NCBI RefSeq assembly: GCF_012911895.1
Contig: NZ_JAAXCV010000024.1
Span: 1-64,000 of the forward strand
From: Bacillus sp. RO3
GTDB taxonomy: Bacteria > Bacillota > Bacilli > Bacillales > Bacillaceae_B
Length of the DNA: 64,000 bases
Direction: 5' to 3'
The position numbers were made by a program, and so were the translations under genes. The notes below the pieces were generated by a model, which was not told where the DNA came from, did no database searches, and was given only the letters and a program-made list of their open reading frames with translations. Within the stretch, counting starts at the first letter, position 1; every line of letters begins with the position of its first letter. Shown here in pieces: positions 31,981 to 45,391 of this stretch.

Positions 31981-32152
31981 ATATATTCAGGGCACTTAAT
32001 GGAAATCTTGCAGTCTCCAGCTGTTGATCGGAGTGCAAGACGGAGACTCCTTCGGGAAAGCGAAATAGGTGAGACCCCGCAGGAGCGCAAGCGACGAGGA
32101 GGCTCGCCTTTCGCCCGAGGAAAGCGGAGTCTTGCACGGAGAGCAACAGCGG
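31981..32152. repeat. Family B dispersed repeat, tandem copy 2
   Basis: Same 172-bp unit as 31638-31809 including the AT-rich lead-in, with scattered differences (TTCGGG for TGCGGG, CGCAAGCG for CGTAGCG). Same orientation, ~170 bp apart, so a local duplication. Confidence 0.75.
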
Positions 32153-32242
32153 CATTGAAAAATTGATTTTTATATCGTCCTTTGGTTTATATGTATATCG
32201 TTCTGTCACAGCTAGAAACTCTCTACTTTAAAAAAATGAACA

Positions 32243-32279
32243 CAAAAAAACAGGTGGACATGATGTCCACCTGTTTTGA
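32243..32279 (-). terminator. tuf terminator
   Basis: Perfect stem AAACAGGTGGACA / TGTCCACCTGTTT followed by TTTTTTG on the minus strand, directly after tuf; ends the rplGB-rpsL-rpsG-fusA-tuf unit. Confidence 0.92.
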
Positions 32280-32290
32280 TATCAATGATA

Positions 32291-33481
32291 TTACTCAGTG
32301 ATTGTAGCTACTACTCCAGCACCTACAGTACGTCCACCCTCACGGATAGAGAACTTAGTACCTTCTTCGATAGCGATTGGAGCGATAAGCTCAACAGTCA
32401 TTTCGATGTTATCGCCAGGCATAACCATTTCTACACCTTCAGGAAGGTTACAGATACCAGTTACGTCAGTTGTACGGAAGTAGAACTGTGGGCGGTAGTT
32501 AGTGAAGAATGGAGTGTGACGTCCACCTTCTTCTTTAGAAAGAACATAAACCTCAGCTTTGAACTTTGTGTGTGGAGTGATTGTACCTGGCTTAGCAAGT
32601 ACTTGTCCACGTTGGATATCTTCACGAGCTACACCACGAAGTAGTGCACCGATGTTGTCTCCAGCTTCTGCATAGTCAAGAAGCTTACGGAACATTTCTA
32701 CACCTGTTACAGTAGTAGATTTTGGCTCTTCAGAAAGACCGATGATATCGATAGTGTCTCCAACTTTAACTTGTCCACGCTCAACACGACCTGTAGCAAC
32801 TGTTCCACGACCTGTGATTGAGAATACGTCCTCAACAGGCATCATGAATGGCTTGTCAGTGTCACGCTCTGGAGTTGGGATGTAGCTATCTACAGCTTCC
32901 ATAAGTTCGAAGATTTTCGCTTCCCACTCAGCATCTCCTTCAAGAGCTTTAAGAGCAGAACCTTTGATTACTGGTACGTCATCGCCAGGGAAATCGTACT
33001 CAGAAAGAAGGTCACGTACTTCCATTTCTACTAATTCAAGAAGCTCTTCGTCGTCTACCATGTCACATTTGTTCATGAATACAACTAGGTATGGAACACC
33101 TACTTGACGAGAAAGAAGGATGTGCTCACGAGTTTGTGGCATTGGGCCGTCAGCAGCAGATACTACTAGGATTCCACCATCCATTTGTGCAGCACCAGTG
33201 ATCATGTTTTTAACATAGTCAGCGTGTCCTGGGCAGTCAACGTGTGCATAGTGACGAGTATCAGTTTCGTACTCAACGTGTGCAGTAGAGATAGTGATTC
33301 CACGCTCTCTTTCTTCTGGAGCACCGTCGATTTGGTCATATGCCATTGCAGTTCCACGACCATACTTCTTGTGAAGTGTAGTTGTGATTGCAGCAGTTAG
33401 AGTTGTTTTACCGTGGTCAACGTGACCGATTGTACCGATATTCGCATGTTGCTTGGAACGATCAAATTTTTCCTTACCCAT
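32291..33481 (-). CDS. tuf: Elongation factor Tu
   Basis: 396 residues, full length. GTPase motifs [18 protein letters not shown] and NKCDMVDD, then two beta-barrels. Delivers aminoacyl-tRNA to the ribosome. The 129-bp gap to fusA contains a leader hairpin (CAGAGGTGG / CCCCCTCTG) and AGGAGG SD. Only copy in this window. Confidence 0.99.
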   Translation of the reverse strand: MGKEKFDRSKQHANIGTIGHVDHGKTTLTAAITTTLHKKYGRGTAMAYDQIDGAPEERERGITISTAHVEYETDTRHYAHVDCPGHADYVKNMITGAAQMDGGILVVSAADGPMPQTREHILLSRQVGVPYLVVFMNKCDMVDDEELLELVEMEVRDLLSEYDFPGDDVPVIKGSALKALEGDAEWEAKIFELMEAVDSYIPTPERDTDKPFMMPVEDVFSITGRGTVATGRVERGQVKVGDTIDIIGLSEEPKSTTVTGVEMFRKLLDYAEAGDNIGALLRGVAREDIQRGQVLAKPGTITPHTKFKAEVYVLSKEEGGRHTPFFTNYRPQFYFRTTDVTGICNLPEGVEMVMPGDNIEMTVELIAPIAIEEGTKFSIREGGRTVGAGVVATITE

Positions 33482-33610
33482 TTGAAAATCCTCCTTTGAT
33501 TTTAAAGAAAATAAGTATATTTGTTAGGCTGATTCAGAGGGGGATAAATCCACCTCTGATACAGTAATGCTTACAATAGTATTTATACTTTATTAAAGGG
33601 AATAAATCAA

Positions 33611-35689
33611 TTATTCACCTTTATTTTTTTTGATGATTTCTTCAGAAATCGATTTTGGTACTTCTTCGTAGTGATCGAAGTGCATGGAGTATGTTCCACG
33701 ACCCTGCGTGTTAGAACGAAGGGATGTTGCATATCCAAACATTTCAGAAAGTGGTACGAACGCTTTAACGACTTGAGCGTTACCGCGAGCTTCCATACCT
33801 TCTACACGTCCACGACGGGAAGTAACATCACCCATGATATCTCCAAGGTATTCCTCAGGGATAACAACCTCTACTTTCATCATTGGCTCAAGAATTACCG
33901 GCTTACATTTAGAAGCAGCATTCTTAAGTGCCATAGATGCAGCGATCTTAAACGCCATCTCAGAGGAGTCAACGTCATGGTATGAACCATCGAATAGTCT
34001 AGCTTTAACATCAACTAGTGGGAAACCGGCTAGTACTCCGTTTTCAAGAGCATCTTCAAGACCAGCTTGAACTGCAGGGATGTATTCACGAGGAACTACC
34101 CCACCGACGATACCGTTCTCGAATTCGAATCCTTTACCTTCTTCGTTAGGCGCAAATTCGATCCAAACGTGACCGAATTGTCCACGACCACCAGATTGAC
34201 GAGCGAACTTACCTTCAACTTTAGCCGTATCACGGAAAGTCTCACGGTAAGAAACTTGAGGAGCACCTACGTTAGCTTCTACTTTGAATTCACGTTTCAT
34301 ACGGTCAACGATGATATCCAAGTGAAGCTCACCCATACCTGCGATGATAACTTGTCCAGTTTCCTGGTCAGTATGCGCACGGAATGTTGGATCTTCCTCT
34401 TGCAGTTTTTGTAGAGCAGTAGTCATTTTATCTTGGTCAGCCTTAGATTTAGGCTCAACAGATAGAGAGATAACCGGCTCTGGGAACACCATTGATTCTA
34501 AGATAACAAGGTTCTTTTCATCACAAAGTGTGTCACCAGTTGAAGTATCTTTCAGACCAACTGCTGCAGCGATATCCCCAGCATACACTTGGGAAATCTC
34601 TTCACGGGAGTTAGCGTGCATTTGCAGGATACGACCTACACGTTCACGTTTACCTTTAGAAGAGTTTCTTACGTATGAACCTGACTCAAGAACACCAGAG
34701 TACACACGGAAGAATGTTAATTTACCAACATAAGGGTCAGTTGCAACTTTGAACGCTAAAGCAGAGAATGGTGCGTCATCAGATGATGGACGAGTCACTT
34801 CTTCTTCTGTTTCAGGAACAAAACCTTTGATATCTTCAACGTCAGTTGGCGCTGGAAGGTAATCAATAACTGAGTCAATTAGTAATTGAACCCCTTTGTT
34901 TTTGAATGCAGATCCACATACTACTGGGTAGAACTCAACAGTAAGTGTAGCCGCACGGATTGCAGCTTTGATTTCTTCGTTAGAAAGCTCTTCGCCTTCT
35001 AAGTACTTCATCATAAGCTCTTCATCAAGTTCAGATACAGCTTCAATCAGCTTTCCACGGTATTCTTCAGCTTGATCTTTGTACTCTTCAGGAATGTCAC
35101 GAGCTTCTGCGCGTGTTCCAAGGTCATCTTCGTAGAAGTATGCTTTCATTTCTACTAGATCGATGATACCTTCGAAGTCATCCTCAGCACCGATAGGGAG
35201 CTGAATTGGATGCGCATTCGCTTGTAGACGCTCATGAAGTGTACCAACAGAGTAAAGGAAGTCAGCACCGATTTTGTCCATTTTGTTAACGAACACAACA
35301 CGAGGAACCCCGTAAGTTGTTGCTTGGCGCCAAACTGTTTCAGTTTGAGGCTCAACACCAGATTGAGCATCAAGAACTGCTACTGCTCCATCAAGTACAC
35401 GCAGGGAACGTTCAACTTCAACAGTGAAGTCTACGTGTCCTGGTGTATCGATGATGTTGATACGATGGCCTTTCCATTGGGCTGTTGTTGCAGCAGAAGT
35501 GATCGTGATACCACGCTCTTGCTCTTGCTCCATCCAGTCCATTTGAGAAGCACCTTCGTGAGTTTCTCCAATTTTATGGATACGTCCAGTGTAAAATAGG
35601 ATACGCTCAGTTGCAGTTGTTTTACCGGCATCAATGTGAGCCATGATACCGATATTACGAGTGTTTTCTAAGGAGAACTCTCTAGGCAT
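33611..35689 (-). CDS. fusA: Elongation factor G
   Basis: 692 residues, five domains; G-domain [24 protein letters not shown] and VNKMDKIGA. Catalyses translocation. Follows rpsG; C-terminus [17 protein letters not shown] matches Bacillus EF-G. Confidence 0.99.
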   Translation of the reverse strand: MPREFSLENTRNIGIMAHIDAGKTTATERILFYTGRIHKIGETHEGASQMDWMEQEQERGITITSAATTAQWKGHRINIIDTPGHVDFTVEVERSLRVLDGAVAVLDAQSGVEPQTETVWRQATTYGVPRVVFVNKMDKIGADFLYSVGTLHERLQANAHPIQLPIGAEDDFEGIIDLVEMKAYFYEDDLGTRAEARDIPEEYKDQAEEYRGKLIEAVSELDEELMMKYLEGEELSNEEIKAAIRAATLTVEFYPVVCGSAFKNKGVQLLIDSVIDYLPAPTDVEDIKGFVPETEEEVTRPSSDDAPFSALAFKVATDPYVGKLTFFRVYSGVLESGSYVRNSSKGKRERVGRILQMHANSREEISQVYAGDIAAAVGLKDTSTGDTLCDEKNLVILESMVFPEPVISLSVEPKSKADQDKMTTALQKLQEEDPTFRAHTDQETGQVIIAGMGELHLDIIVDRMKREFKVEANVGAPQVSYRETFRDTAKVEGKFARQSGGRGQFGHVWIEFAPNEEGKGFEFENGIVGGVVPREYIPAVQAGLEDALENGVLAGFPLVDVKARLFDGSYHDVDSSEMAFKIAASMALKNAASKCKPVILEPMMKVEVVIPEEYLGDIMGDVTSRRGRVEGMEARGNAQVVKAFVPLSEMFGYATSLRSNTQGRGTYSMHFDHYEEVPKSISEEIIKKNKGE

Positions 35690-35740
35690 GCGGTCTTTCT
35701 CCTTCCTTATATAAGAATGATTTGTTTGTTTAAGGTCAGA

Positions 35741-36211
35741 TTACCAGCGATAGTGAGCAAACGCTTTGTTCGCTTCAGCCATCTTGTGTGTATCTTCACG
35801 CTTCTTAACAGAAGCACCAGTGTTGTTAGCTGCATCAAGAATTTCGTTAGCTAAACGCTCTTCCATAGTCTTCTCACCGCGAAGACGAGAGTAGTTTACT
35901 AACCAACGAAGACCTAATGTAGTACGACGCTCCGGACGTACCTCTACAGGTACTTGATAGTTTGAACCACCTACACGACGAGCTTTAACTTCTAATACCG
36001 GCATGATATTTTTTAGAGCTGCATCGAATACTTCCATTGCATCTTTACCTGAACGCTCGCTAATGATATCAAACGCAGCGTATAGTTTCTTTTGAGCTTT
36101 ACCTCTTTTACCGTCAATCATGATTTTGTTGATTAAACGAGTAACTAATTTAGAATTGTACATTGGATCAGGTAAAACGTCTCTTTTTGCTACAGGACCT
36201 TTACGTGGCAT
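35741..36211 (-). CDS. rpsG: 30S ribosomal protein S7
   Basis: 156 residues from ATG 36211 ([20 protein letters not shown]) after an AAAGGAGG SD; an in-frame codon at 36229 lies ahead of that site. Head-assembly initiator at the E site. Confidence 0.98.
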   Translation of the reverse strand: MPRKGPVAKRDVLPDPMYNSKLVTRLINKIMIDGKRGKAQKKLYAAFDIISERSGKDAMEVFDAALKNIMPVLEVKARRVGGSNYQVPVEVRPERRTTLGLRWLVNYSRLRGEKTMEERLANEILDAANNTGASVKKREDTHKMAEANKAFAHYRW

Positions 36212-36255
36212 GTGATTTCCTCCTTTCAACGAGAAATGAATTTATGATTGTTTTA

Positions 36256-36777
<522 letters not shown>

Positions 36778-37026
36778 TTACTGTATAATCGCAACAGCTG
36801 CTGCTCCAACATCTATTCCGCACGATTTACCAAGTTTCTTCATCGAGTCCACTTTGTTAACCGGCACTTCAAGATCTTTAGCGGCCTGAACTACCTTCGC
36901 TGTAACTTTGGGATCAGCATCCTCCGCAATGACAACTTCTAGTACATGACCTGTTTTCAGAGCTTTCACTGCTTGCTTTGTTCCTACAATAATTTCTTTA
37001 GCCTGCGCTACTTTTTCATAAGACAT
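36778..37026 (-). CDS. rplGB: L7Ae-family kink-turn RNA-binding protein RplGB (YbxF)
   Basis: 82 residues from ATG 37026 ([19 protein letters not shown]), single L7Ae/L30e domain. Bacillus homologues bind kink-turn RNAs such as the SAM-I riboswitch motif and associate with the ribosome. Lies between rpoC and rpsL behind a strong promoter. Confidence 0.93.
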   Translation of the reverse strand: MSYEKVAQAKEIIVGTKQAVKALKTGHVLEVVIAEDADPKVTAKVVQAAKDLEVPVNKVDSMKKLGKSCGIDVGAAAVAIIQ

Positions 37027-37073
37027 TTCATATCCTCCAAAGTAACAGGTTATTAATAGGAGCAACCTTGAAT

Positions 37074-37102
37074 ATATTATCATCTTAAAATCACTGTGTC
37101 AA
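37074..37102 (-). promoter_or_regulatory. Promoter for rplGB-rpsL-rpsG-fusA-tuf
   Basis: TTGACA (37097-37102), 17 bp, TAATAT (37074-37079) on the minus strand, directly after the rpoC terminator. Confidence 0.88.
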
Positions 37103-37121
37103 CAAAGATTTATAAGATTTA

Positions 37122-37178
37122 TAAAAGCTAACTCTTAGAGCTGTTGTTTGAGCAATCAAACGCGCCTAAGAGTTAGCC
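37122..37178 (-). terminator. Terminator after rpoC
   Basis: Twelve-bp perfect stem GCTAACTCTTAG / CTAAGAGTTAGC with an inner TTTGA/TCAAA hairpin, followed by TTTTATAAATC. The T-run is short, so some read-through into rplGB is likely. Confidence 0.7.
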
Positions 37179-37186
37179 TTGATAGA

Positions 37187-40100
37187 TTACTCTACTGTTA
37201 CTGTTTCTTCACTAGTATCTTCTGCTAAAACAGGCTCTGCTTTACGGTAACGTTGCATACCTGTACCTGCAGGAACCAATTTACCGATGATAACATTTTC
37301 TTTCAATCCTAGTAACTCATCACGTTTTCCTTTAATGGCAGCGTCCGTTAACACACGAGTTGTTTCCTGGAATGATGCTGCTGATAAGAAGGAATCCGTT
37401 TCAAGTGAAGCTTTGGTGATTCCAAGCAGTACAGGGCGTCCTGTTGCCGGAAGTTTTCCGCCGAATAGTGCTTTTTCGTTGGCATCTCTAAACTGATGGA
37501 TGTCCATGAGAGTACCTGGAAGTACTTCTGTTTCACCTGCATCAATAACGCGAACTTTACGCAGCATTTGACGAACCATAACCTCAACGTGTTTGTCGCC
37601 GATTTCAACACCTTGCATACGGTATACTTTTTGTACCTCGCGGAGCAAGTATTCTTGAACAGCTGACACATCACGTACTTTAAGAAGTTCTTTAGGATCG
37701 ATTGAACCTTCAGTGATTTCCTGACCGCGTGCTACTTTATCGTTCACAGCAAACTTTAAGCGGGCTGTGTAAGGTGCTGTGTAGCTTCTTGTTTCCACAT
37801 CACCCTGAACGGTAATTTCGTATTGACGATCTTTTCCTTCACTAATGGATGTAATGACACCATCGATTTCAGAGATGACTGCCTGACCTTTAGGATTACG
37901 CGCTTCGAAGATCTCCTGGATACGCGGTAAACCTTGTGTGATATCGTCTCCTGCAACCCCACCGGTATGGAACGTACGCATTGTTAACTGAGTACCAGGT
38001 TCCCCGATTGATTGAGCAGCGATAATTCCGACCGCTTCTCCGACTTCGACTTTTTGACCTGTTGCCAGGTTCGTTCCGTAACATTTCTCACATACACCGT
38101 GTCTTGTGTTACATGTGAAGGCAGAACGGATTGAAACATGTTCGATTCCAGCATCAATGATCGTCTTAGCCAATTCTTCTGTGATCAGCTGATTTTCAGT
38201 GATGATGATCTCATCTGTCTCAGGGTGACGCAATGTTTTACGTGAATAACGACCAAGTAAACGCTCTTCAAGAGGTTCGATGATTTCCGTACCCTCTTTG
38301 ATTGAGCCTACAAGTAGGCCTCTGTCTGTTCCACAGTCTTCTTCTCGAACGATAACATCCTGTGCCACATCAACAAGACGACGGGTTAAGTAACCTGAGT
38401 CAGCTGTTTTAAGTGCAGTATCGGCAAGACCTTTACGTGCACCATGTGTAGAGATGAAGTACTCAAGAACCGTCAGACCTTCACGGAAACTTGATTTGAT
38501 CGGTAACTCGATGATACGACCAGCCGGGTTGGCCATCAGACCACGCATACCGGCAAGTTGAGTGAAGTTAGATGCGTTACCACGGGCACCAGAGTCACTC
38601 ATCATGAAGATCGGGTTGCGCTTATCAAGCGTCGCCATCAACTTACCTTGAATGGTATCTTTCGCAGCACTCCAGATGGAGATGACACGATCGTATCTTT
38701 CATCTTCTGTGATAAGACCACGTTTAAATTGCTTTAATACGTTGTCCACTTTACTTTGTGCTTCTATTAAGATTTCTTCTTTTTCCGCTAGTACGACGAT
38801 ATCTGCGATACCAACCGTAATACCGGCTTTAGTGGAGTACTTGAATCCAAGGTCCTTCATCTTATCAAGCATGCGAGATGTTTCAGTGATTGCGAACTTC
38901 TTGAATACTTCCGCGATGATATTCCCTAAGAAACCTTTTTTGAATGGATTGATTAACTCACGGTTTTGTAATACTTCTTTGACGTCCGATGACGGATCAA
39001 CAAAATATTTCTCGGGAGTGGCAACTTCCAAGTTCATTCTTGTTGGTTCGTTTATGAACGGGAAGGTATCAGGTAAGATCTCATTGAAGATCACTTTACC
39101 GACCGTCGTTAACAATAATTGTTTATTTTGCTTTTCAGTGAACGTTTTGTTGTTGATGGTACTTGCATGAATCGCAATGCGGGAATGCAAATGTACATAA
39201 CCATTTTGATATGCAAGGATGACTTCATTGGCATCATTGAAGACCATACCTTCACCCACAGCATTTTCACGTTCAAGTGTCAGGTAATAGTTACCCAGTA
39301 CCATATCCTGGGACGGTGTTACTACCGGTTTACCGTCTTTCGGATTTAGGATGTTTTGGGCAGCAAGCATCAGCATGCGAGCTTCAGCCTGTGCTTCAGA
39401 AGAAAGTGGTACGTGAACCGCCATTTGGTCACCATCGAAATCTGCGTTGTACGCTGTACATACAAGCGGGTGAAGACGGATTGCTCTACCCTCTACAAGA
39501 GTTGGTTCAAATGCCTGAATACCAAGTCTATGAAGAGTAGGGGCACGGTTTAAGAGAACTGGATGTTCTTTAATAACCCCTTCTAATACATCCCATACTT
39601 CTGGTTGTACGCGTTCGATCTTGCGTTTTGCACTCTTGATGTTATGGGCCAATCCTTTTTCAACGAGTTCTTTCATGACAAATGGCTTGAATAATTCAAG
39701 AGCCATTTCTTTAGGAAGTCCACATTGGTACATTTTAAGATTTGGTCCAACAACGATTACAGAACGACCGGAGTAATCGACACGCTTACCAAGAAGATTC
39801 TGACGGAAACGCCCTTGCTTCCCTTTAAGCATATGTGAAAGGGATTTTAATGGACGGTTACCTGGTCCGGTTACCGGACGGCCACGACGACCATTATCAA
39901 TTAGAGCGTCAACCGCTTCTTGAAGCATGCGTTTCTCGTTTTGAACGATGATGCTTGGAGCACCAAGGTCCAATAGACGTTTAAGACGGTTATTACGGTT
40001 AATAACACGACGGTATAAATCATTTAAGTCAGAAGTAGCGAAGCGGCCACCGTCAAGCTGAACCATCGGGCGAAGCTCCGGAGGAATGACAGGAAGTACA

Positions 40101-40786
40101 TCAAGAATCATCCAATCCGGATCATTTCCTGAGTTCCTGAAAGATTCCACCACTTCCAGACGCTTGATTGCACGGGTACGGCGTTGACCCTGTGCTGTTT
40201 TCAGCTCTTCTTTTAAGAAGTCGGCTTCTTTGTCCAGGTCAATGTCTTGAAGAAGCTTTTTGATCGCTTCAGCTCCCATTGCAGCCTGGAATTTCACTCC
40301 GTATTTCTCACGGTAAGCACGGTACTCTTTTTCAGAAAGAAGTTGTTTTCTTTCAAGAGCCGTGTCACCTGGTTCTGTTACAACGTAAGAAGCGAAATAA
40401 ATCACTTCTTCCAAAGCGCGGGGAGACATGTCCAAGACAAGTCCCATACGGCTCGGGATACCTTTGAAGTACCAGATATGAGATACAGGGGCTGCAAGTT
40501 CGATGTGTCCCATACGTTCACGACGAACTTTAGCCTTTGTTACTTCAACACCACAGCGGTCACAAACGACACCCTTATAGCGGACACGCTTGTATTTACC
40601 ACAGTGACATTCCCAGTCCTTAGTAGGACCGAAGATTCGTTCACAGAACAAACCATCTTTTTCTGGTTTTAACGTACGATAGTTAATCGTCTCAGGCTTT
40701 TTAACCTCCCCGAAAGACCAGGAACGGATCTTATCGGGGGAAGCTAAACCAATTTTCATATACTCAAAATTATTTACATCTAGCAA
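37187..40786 (-). CDS. rpoC: RNA polymerase beta' subunit
   Basis: 1199 residues, same length as B. subtilis RpoC. Zinc-binding CHCGKYKR...CDRCG near the N-terminus, the catalytic Mg site [12 protein letters not shown], the bridge helix [20 protein letters not shown] and a second zinc site with [13 protein letters not shown]. Start is TTG 40786 (SD GGGAGG). 51 bp after rpoB. Confidence 0.99.
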   Translation of the reverse strand: MLDVNNFEYMKIGLASPDKIRSWSFGEVKKPETINYRTLKPEKDGLFCERIFGPTKDWECHCGKYKRVRYKGVVCDRCGVEVTKAKVRRERMGHIELAAPVSHIWYFKGIPSRMGLVLDMSPRALEEVIYFASYVVTEPGDTALERKQLLSEKEYRAYREKYGVKFQAAMGAEAIKKLLQDIDLDKEADFLKEELKTAQGQRRTRAIKRLEVVESFRNSGNDPDWMILDVLPVIPPELRPMVQLDGGRFATSDLNDLYRRVINRNNRLKRLLDLGAPSIIVQNEKRMLQEAVDALIDNGRRGRPVTGPGNRPLKSLSHMLKGKQGRFRQNLLGKRVDYSGRSVIVVGPNLKMYQCGLPKEMALELFKPFVMKELVEKGLAHNIKSAKRKIERVQPEVWDVLEGVIKEHPVLLNRAPTLHRLGIQAFEPTLVEGRAIRLHPLVCTAYNADFDGDQMAVHVPLSSEAQAEARMLMLAAQNILNPKDGKPVVTPSQDMVLGNYYLTLERENAVGEGMVFNDANEVILAYQNGYVHLHSRIAIHASTINNKTFTEKQNKQLLLTTVGKVIFNEILPDTFPFINEPTRMNLEVATPEKYFVDPSSDVKEVLQNRELINPFKKGFLGNIIAEVFKKFAITETSRMLDKMKDLGFKYSTKAGITVGIADIVVLAEKEEILIEAQSKVDNVLKQFKRGLITEDERYDRVISIWSAAKDTIQGKLMATLDKRNPIFMMSDSGARGNASNFTQLAGMRGLMANPAGRIIELPIKSSFREGLTVLEYFISTHGARKGLADTALKTADSGYLTRRLVDVAQDVIVREEDCGTDRGLLVGSIKEGTEIIEPLEERLLGRYSRKTLRHPETDEIIITENQLITEELAKTIIDAGIEHVSIRSAFTCNTRHGVCEKCYGTNLATGQKVEVGEAVGIIAAQSIGEPGTQLTMRTFHTGGVAGDDITQGLPRIQEIFEARNPKGQAVISEIDGVITSISEGKDRQYEITVQGDVETRSYTAPYTARLKFAVNDKVARGQEITEGSIDPKELLKVRDVSAVQEYLLREVQKVYRMQGVEIGDKHVEVMVRQMLRKVRVIDAGETEVLPGTLMDIHQFRDANEKALFGGKLPATGRPVLLGITKASLETDSFLSAASFQETTRVLTDAAIKGKRDELLGLKENVIIGKLVPAGTGMQRYRKAEPVLAEDTSEETVTVE

Positions 40787-40837
40787 GGGGCCTACCTCCC
40801 TTTTAATCTACAGGCTCTAACCCTATTTGCTCTAAAT

Positions 40838-43800
40838 TTATTCTTTCGACCCTACTGTCTCGGATTCTTGTGCATTCGATTCAGAGATATTTAGCGTGTC
40901 TGCTTGCTGTACTTCTTCTTCATCCTCTAAGTCACGCATCTCGATTTCTTCTTCGTTACTTGAGAGGATCTTAACATCCATACCTAAACTTTGAAGTTCT
41001 TTGATCAGAACCTTAAATGATTCTGGAACTCCTGGCTCAGGAACGTTTTCACCTTTGACAATGGCTTCGTATGTCTTCACACGACCCACAACATCATCAG
41101 ACTTGACTGTTAGAATTTCTTGTAGAGTGTAAGCAGCACCGTAAGCTTCAAGTGCCCATACCTCCATCTCACCGAAACGCTGTCCACCGAATTGAGCTTT
41201 ACCTCCGAGCGGCTGTTGCGTAACAAGTGAGTAAGGACCGGTTGAACGGGCGTGAAGTTTATCATCGACCATGTGAGCAAGTTTGATCATATACATGATC
41301 CCTACTGATACACGGTTATCGAATGGTTCACCTGTTCTACCGTCATAAAGAACGGTTTTGGCATCGCGTGCCATCCCTGCCTCTTCAATCGTAGCCCACA
41401 CATCTTCCTCACGCGCTCCATCAAATACTGGTGAAGCGACATGGACACCAAGGTATCTTGCAGCCATACCCAGGTGAAGCTCCAGCACCTGACCGATATT
41501 CATACGAGATGGTACCCCTAATGGGTTAAGCATGATATCGATTGGTGTACCGTCCGGTAAGAACGGCATGTCTTCTTCTGGAAGGATTCTTGAGATAACA
41601 CCTTTGTTTCCGTGACGACCAGCCATTTTGTCACCCTCAGAAATCTTACGCTTCTGAACGATGTATACACGTACCAGCTGATTCACACCTGGTGGTAATT
41701 CATCGCCGTCTTCGCGGTTGAAGACTTTGACATCCAGGATGATTCCGCCACCACCATGTGGTACACGAAGAGATGTATCACGGACTTCACGGGCCTTCTC
41801 ACCGAAGATCGCATGTAATAAGCGCTCTTCAGCCGTTAACTCTGTTACACCTTTAGGCGTTACTTTACCAACAAGCAAGTCGCCGTCCTTCACTTCTGCA
41901 CCGATGCGGATGATTCCACGCTCATCAAGATTGCGGAGGGCATCTTCACCTACGTTTGGAATATCACGAGTGATTTCTTCAGGTCCCAATTTCGTATCAC
42001 GGGATTCTGACTCGTATTCTTCAATATGAATAGAAGTATAGACATCGTCTTTCACAAGACGCTCACTCATGATGATCGCATCTTCATAGTTGTAACCGTC
42101 CCAAGTCATGAATCCAACCATTACGTTACGTCCTAAGGCCAGTTCACCTTTTTCCATTGAAGGACCATCAGCAAGGATTTCTCCTTTTACTACACGGTCG
42201 CCTTCACTTACGATAGGACGCTGGTTGTAACATGTTCCCTGGTTTGAACGGATAAATTTCTGCATACGATATTTATCGAGATCACCTTTTACTTCTTGAC
42301 CATCGATTTCTTTCACACGACGCACCCAAACTTGCTTCGCTTCAACCTTCTCCACGATACCTTCATATTTACAAATCACGGCTGCACCGGAGTCTTTAGC
42401 GGATACGTGTTCCATACCCGTTCCGACAATCGGTGATTCAGGATTCATCAAAGGTACTGCTTGACGTTGCATGTTCGCTCCCATTAGAGCACGGTTTGAG
42501 TCATCGTTCTCCAAGAAAGGAATACATGCTGTTGCAGCTGATACTACTTGTTTAGGAGATACATCCATATAGTCAAGTCTTTCACGTTTGATGACCGTGT
42601 TTTCCCCACGGAAACGAGCGATGACTTCTTCATCAAGGAATGCACCGTCTTCACCAAGACGAGCGTTTGCTTGAGCCACTACATAGTTATCTTCTTCGTC
42701 TGCTGTTAAGTAATCGATACGATCGGTTACTTTCCCTGTATCCGGGTCAACACGACGGTACGGCGTTTCAATAAATCCGAATTTATTCACTTTCGCAAAT
42801 GAAGAAAGCGAGTTAATCAGTCCAATGTTCGGTCCCTCTGGTGTTTCAATCGGACACATACGACCATAGTGGGAATAGTGTACGTCACGCACTTCGAATC
42901 CGGCACGTTCACGTGTTAATCCACCAGGCCCTAACGCAGAAAGACGACGTTTGTGCGTTAATTCTGCAAGGGGATTCGTTTGGTCCATGAATTGAGACAA
43001 TTGGGAACTTCCAAAGAACTCTTTAATTGAAGCGATAACCGGTCGGATGTTAATCAGCTGTTGCGGAGTGATCGTGTTGGTGTCCTGAATGGACATTCTT
43101 TCACGAACGACACGCTCCATACGTGATAAACCGATACGGAATTGGTTTTGCAGCAATTCACCAACCGAACGTAAACGACGGTTTCCTAAATGGTCGATAT
43201 CATCCGTCAATCCTACTCCGTGTAATAAATTAAAGAAGTAAGAAATAGAAGAAATGATATCTGCAGGTGTAATGTACTTAACCTCTTCTTCAACATACGC
43301 ATTGCTGATGACATTGATTTCATGTTCTCCCTCTTCATTAGGAGAATAGATTTTGATAGATTGAAGAACGACGTCTTCTTCTAACACGCCACCGGACTGC
43401 TGATAGTTTTTAAAGCCGATGCCATTCTCTAAATAAGGAATGACCTTATCAAGAGCGCGACGATCAAGAACCGTGCCCTTCTCTGCAAGAATCTCACCCG
43501 TTTCCGGATCTGCTAGAGTTTCTGCTAGAGTCTGACCGAATAAGCGATTCTTAATGTGAAGCTTTTTGTTCATTTTGTAACGTCCAACGTTTGCTAAGTC
43601 ATAACGCTTAGGATCAAAGAAACGAGAAACGAGTAAACTTTTAGCATTTTCTACTGTAGGAGGCTCTCCTGGACGCAGACGCTCGTAAATCTCGAGCAAT
43701 GCTTTGTCGATACCTTCCGTGTTGTCTTTCTCGAGCGTGTTACGAATGTACTCATTATCACCGATCAAATCGATGATTTCTTGATCAGAGCCAAACCCAA

Positions 43801-44395
43801 GGGCACGTAAAAGAACCGTTACCGGTAGTTTGCGAGTTCGATCAATTCGCACATATACAACATCTTTTGCATCTGTTTCATACTCAAGCCAGGCTCCGCG
43901 GTTTGGTATAACGGTAGCAGTAAACCCTTTCTTTCCGTTCTTATCTACTTTTCCGCTGAAGTAAACACTAGGTGAACGCACTAACTGAGATACGATAACG
44001 CGCTCAGCACCATTGATGACAAATGTACCTGTGTCTGTCATTAATGGGAAATCACCCATAAATACGTCTTGATCTTTCACTTCTCCTGTTTCCTTGTTCA
44101 CAAGACGAACTTTTACCCTAAGCGGTGCAGAATAAGTAACATCTCTTTCCTTTGATTCTTCCACCGAGTACTTTGGCTCTCCCAGACTATAATCAATAAA
44201 TTCTAAAGAGAGATTACCAGTGAAGTCCTCAATCGGAGAAATGTCACGGAACATTTCTCTTAACCCCTCATCAAGAAACCATTGATACGAGGAAGTTTGA
44301 ATTTCGATTAAATTCGGTAATTCTAAAACTTCACTGATACGCGCAAAACTTCTGCGTTGGCGGTGTCGTCCATACTGAACTAGTTGACCTGTCAA
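40838..44395 (-). CDS. rpoB: RNA polymerase beta subunit
   Basis: 1185 residues from TTG 44395 ([15 protein letters not shown]), six nt after GAGGGGTG; the GTG at 44404 is part of that SD. The rifampicin region [17 protein letters not shown]...[13 protein letters not shown] has the susceptible wild-type sequence. The acidic C-terminal tail ([14 protein letters not shown]) is typical of Bacillus. Own promoter and a leader attenuator lie upstream. Confidence 0.99.
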   Translation of the reverse strand: MTGQLVQYGRHRQRRSFARISEVLELPNLIEIQTSSYQWFLDEGLREMFRDISPIEDFTGNLSLEFIDYSLGEPKYSVEESKERDVTYSAPLRVKVRLVNKETGEVKDQDVFMGDFPLMTDTGTFVINGAERVIVSQLVRSPSVYFSGKVDKNGKKGFTATVIPNRGAWLEYETDAKDVVYVRIDRTRKLPVTVLLRALGFGSDQEIIDLIGDNEYIRNTLEKDNTEGIDKALLEIYERLRPGEPPTVENAKSLLVSRFFDPKRYDLANVGRYKMNKKLHIKNRLFGQTLAETLADPETGEILAEKGTVLDRRALDKVIPYLENGIGFKNYQQSGGVLEEDVVLQSIKIYSPNEEGEHEINVISNAYVEEEVKYITPADIISSISYFFNLLHGVGLTDDIDHLGNRRLRSVGELLQNQFRIGLSRMERVVRERMSIQDTNTITPQQLINIRPVIASIKEFFGSSQLSQFMDQTNPLAELTHKRRLSALGPGGLTRERAGFEVRDVHYSHYGRMCPIETPEGPNIGLINSLSSFAKVNKFGFIETPYRRVDPDTGKVTDRIDYLTADEEDNYVVAQANARLGEDGAFLDEEVIARFRGENTVIKRERLDYMDVSPKQVVSAATACIPFLENDDSNRALMGANMQRQAVPLMNPESPIVGTGMEHVSAKDSGAAVICKYEGIVEKVEAKQVWVRRVKEIDGQEVKGDLDKYRMQKFIRSNQGTCYNQRPIVSEGDRVVKGEILADGPSMEKGELALGRNVMVGFMTWDGYNYEDAIIMSERLVKDDVYTSIHIEEYESESRDTKLGPEEITRDIPNVGEDALRNLDERGIIRIGAEVKDGDLLVGKVTPKGVTELTAEERLLHAIFGEKAREVRDTSLRVPHGGGGIILDVKVFNREDGDELPPGVNQLVRVYIVQKRKISEGDKMAGRHGNKGVISRILPEEDMPFLPDGTPIDIMLNPLGVPSRMNIGQVLELHLGMAARYLGVHVASPVFDGAREEDVWATIEEAGMARDAKTVLYDGRTGEPFDNRVSVGIMYMIKLAHMVDDKLHARSTGPYSLVTQQPLGGKAQFGGQRFGEMEVWALEAYGAAYTLQEILTVKSDDVVGRVKTYEAIVKGENVPEPGVPESFKVLIKELQSLGMDVKILSSNEEEIEMRDLEDEEEVQQADTLNISESNAQESETVGSKE

Positions 44396-44474
44396 CTGAT
44401 TCACCCCTCAAATCAAGCGTTTTGGTTGTGTCTATATGTCTATAGGTAGAATTGCAAGTCTACACAAGACAAAA

Positions 44475-44510
44475 AGAAAAAGGGTTTTAATGATAAAACC
44501 TCATTTTCAA
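44475..44510 (-). terminator. Attenuator-like hairpin in the rpoB leader
   Basis: Minus-strand GGTTTTA, 4-nt loop, TAAAACC followed by CTTTTTCTTTTTG lies inside the ~200-nt rpoB leader, about 80 nt before the start codon. It looks like a weak intrinsic terminator that polymerase must pass. Confidence 0.5.
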
Positions 44511-44602
44511 ATGACGAACTATTATTTTATAATCTTTTCCAATTCATCCAATATGTATACATATGGACATAATACCGGAAAATAATATTTTTGCATTTTA
44601 TA

Positions 44603-44631
44603 ATGTTATCATAGCGATAAAGCTACGTCAA
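44603..44631 (-). promoter_or_regulatory. rpoBC promoter
   Basis: TTGACG (44626-44631), 17 bp, TAACAT (44603-44608) on the minus strand. The -35 overlaps the stop codon of the upstream methyltransferase gene. Confidence 0.7.
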
Positions 44632-45236
44632 CGGATTTCTTTTACCGACTTCAAGATGTAGTAACCCTTTTTTCTTGCGATGATTTCTACATTCGAAAAC
44701 AATTCTTCCATTTTATCCATGGCAGATGGAGCACCCTGCTTCTTCTGAATAACCACCCACAATTCACCGTTTTCCTTCAGGTAGTCATAACTATTCTCCA
44801 GAATTGAATGAACCGTTTCTTTACCTGCCCGTATCGGCGGATTCGTTAAAATGGCTGCGAATTCTGTCTCGACAACATTCGTATAGAGGTCGCTTTGATA
44901 AATACTGATGTTCTGAACGTTGTTCCCTTTAGCATTTTCTTTAGCTAAAGATAATGCCCTCTCATTCACATCAATCATATGCACCAACCGGTCTCCGTTG
45001 TCTTTCGCCAGAGCCAAACCAATGGGCCCGTACCCGCAACCAACATCTAAAAATGCGCCTGTTACGTCAGGTGATTCAAACGTTTCAATCAACGCCCTCG
45101 AACCAAAATCAACTTCCTTCTTCGAAAAAACACCTTGATCCGTTTTAAAACGGAATGTATTCCCTCTTAATTCAAAGGTAATGGTTTGGGGGTTACTTTC
45201 TACTTCCGGGTTATGAGAATAATAGTGGTTGCTCAT
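44628..45236 (-). CDS. ybxB: Class I SAM-dependent methyltransferase YbxB (RsmC-like)
   Basis: 202 residues; SAM-binding FLDVGCGYGPIGLALAK and the NPP(I/F) motif TNPPIRAG that marks amino-methyltransferases of the RsmC family (16S rRNA guanine N2). Substrate in Bacillus is not established. ATG 45236 has GGAGATG upstream. Sits between rplL and rpoB as in B. subtilis. Confidence 0.92.
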   Translation of the reverse strand: MSNHYYSHNPEVESNPQTITFELRGNTFRFKTDQGVFSKKEVDFGSRALIETFESPDVTGAFLDVGCGYGPIGLALAKDNGDRLVHMIDVNERALSLAKENAKGNNVQNISIYQSDLYTNVVETEFAAILTNPPIRAGKETVHSILENSYDYLKENGELWVVIQKKQGAPSAMDKMEELFSNVEIIARKKGYYILKSVKEIR

Positions 45237-45346
45237 TTTATCATCTCCATCCATTGAATCCGTCAAAGTCTATTAACCATTTTTCCCAAAAGGGAGTGAT
45301 GGTAACCCAACCCTGACGCTCATGTATATGCCATAGAAGTCAGACA

Positions 45347-45379
45347 AGAAAAAAGCCCGCCAATATAGCGAGCTTTTCA
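45347..45379 (-). terminator. Terminator after rplL
   Basis: Stem AAAAGCTCGC / GCGGGCTTTT (one G-U pair) followed by TTTTC on the minus strand. Confidence 0.8.
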
Positions 45380-45391
45380 TCTATACAATCA

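Noticed and set aside
41718..42029. Plus-strand ORF opposite rpoB, and many similar long ORFs opposite ribosomal genes
   Set aside because: They are shadows of highly expressed minus-strand genes with strong codon bias and lack SD sites.
42850..43020. Rifampicin-resistance substitution in rpoB
   Set aside because: The FMDQTNPL...[13 protein letters not shown] region reads as the susceptible wild type.
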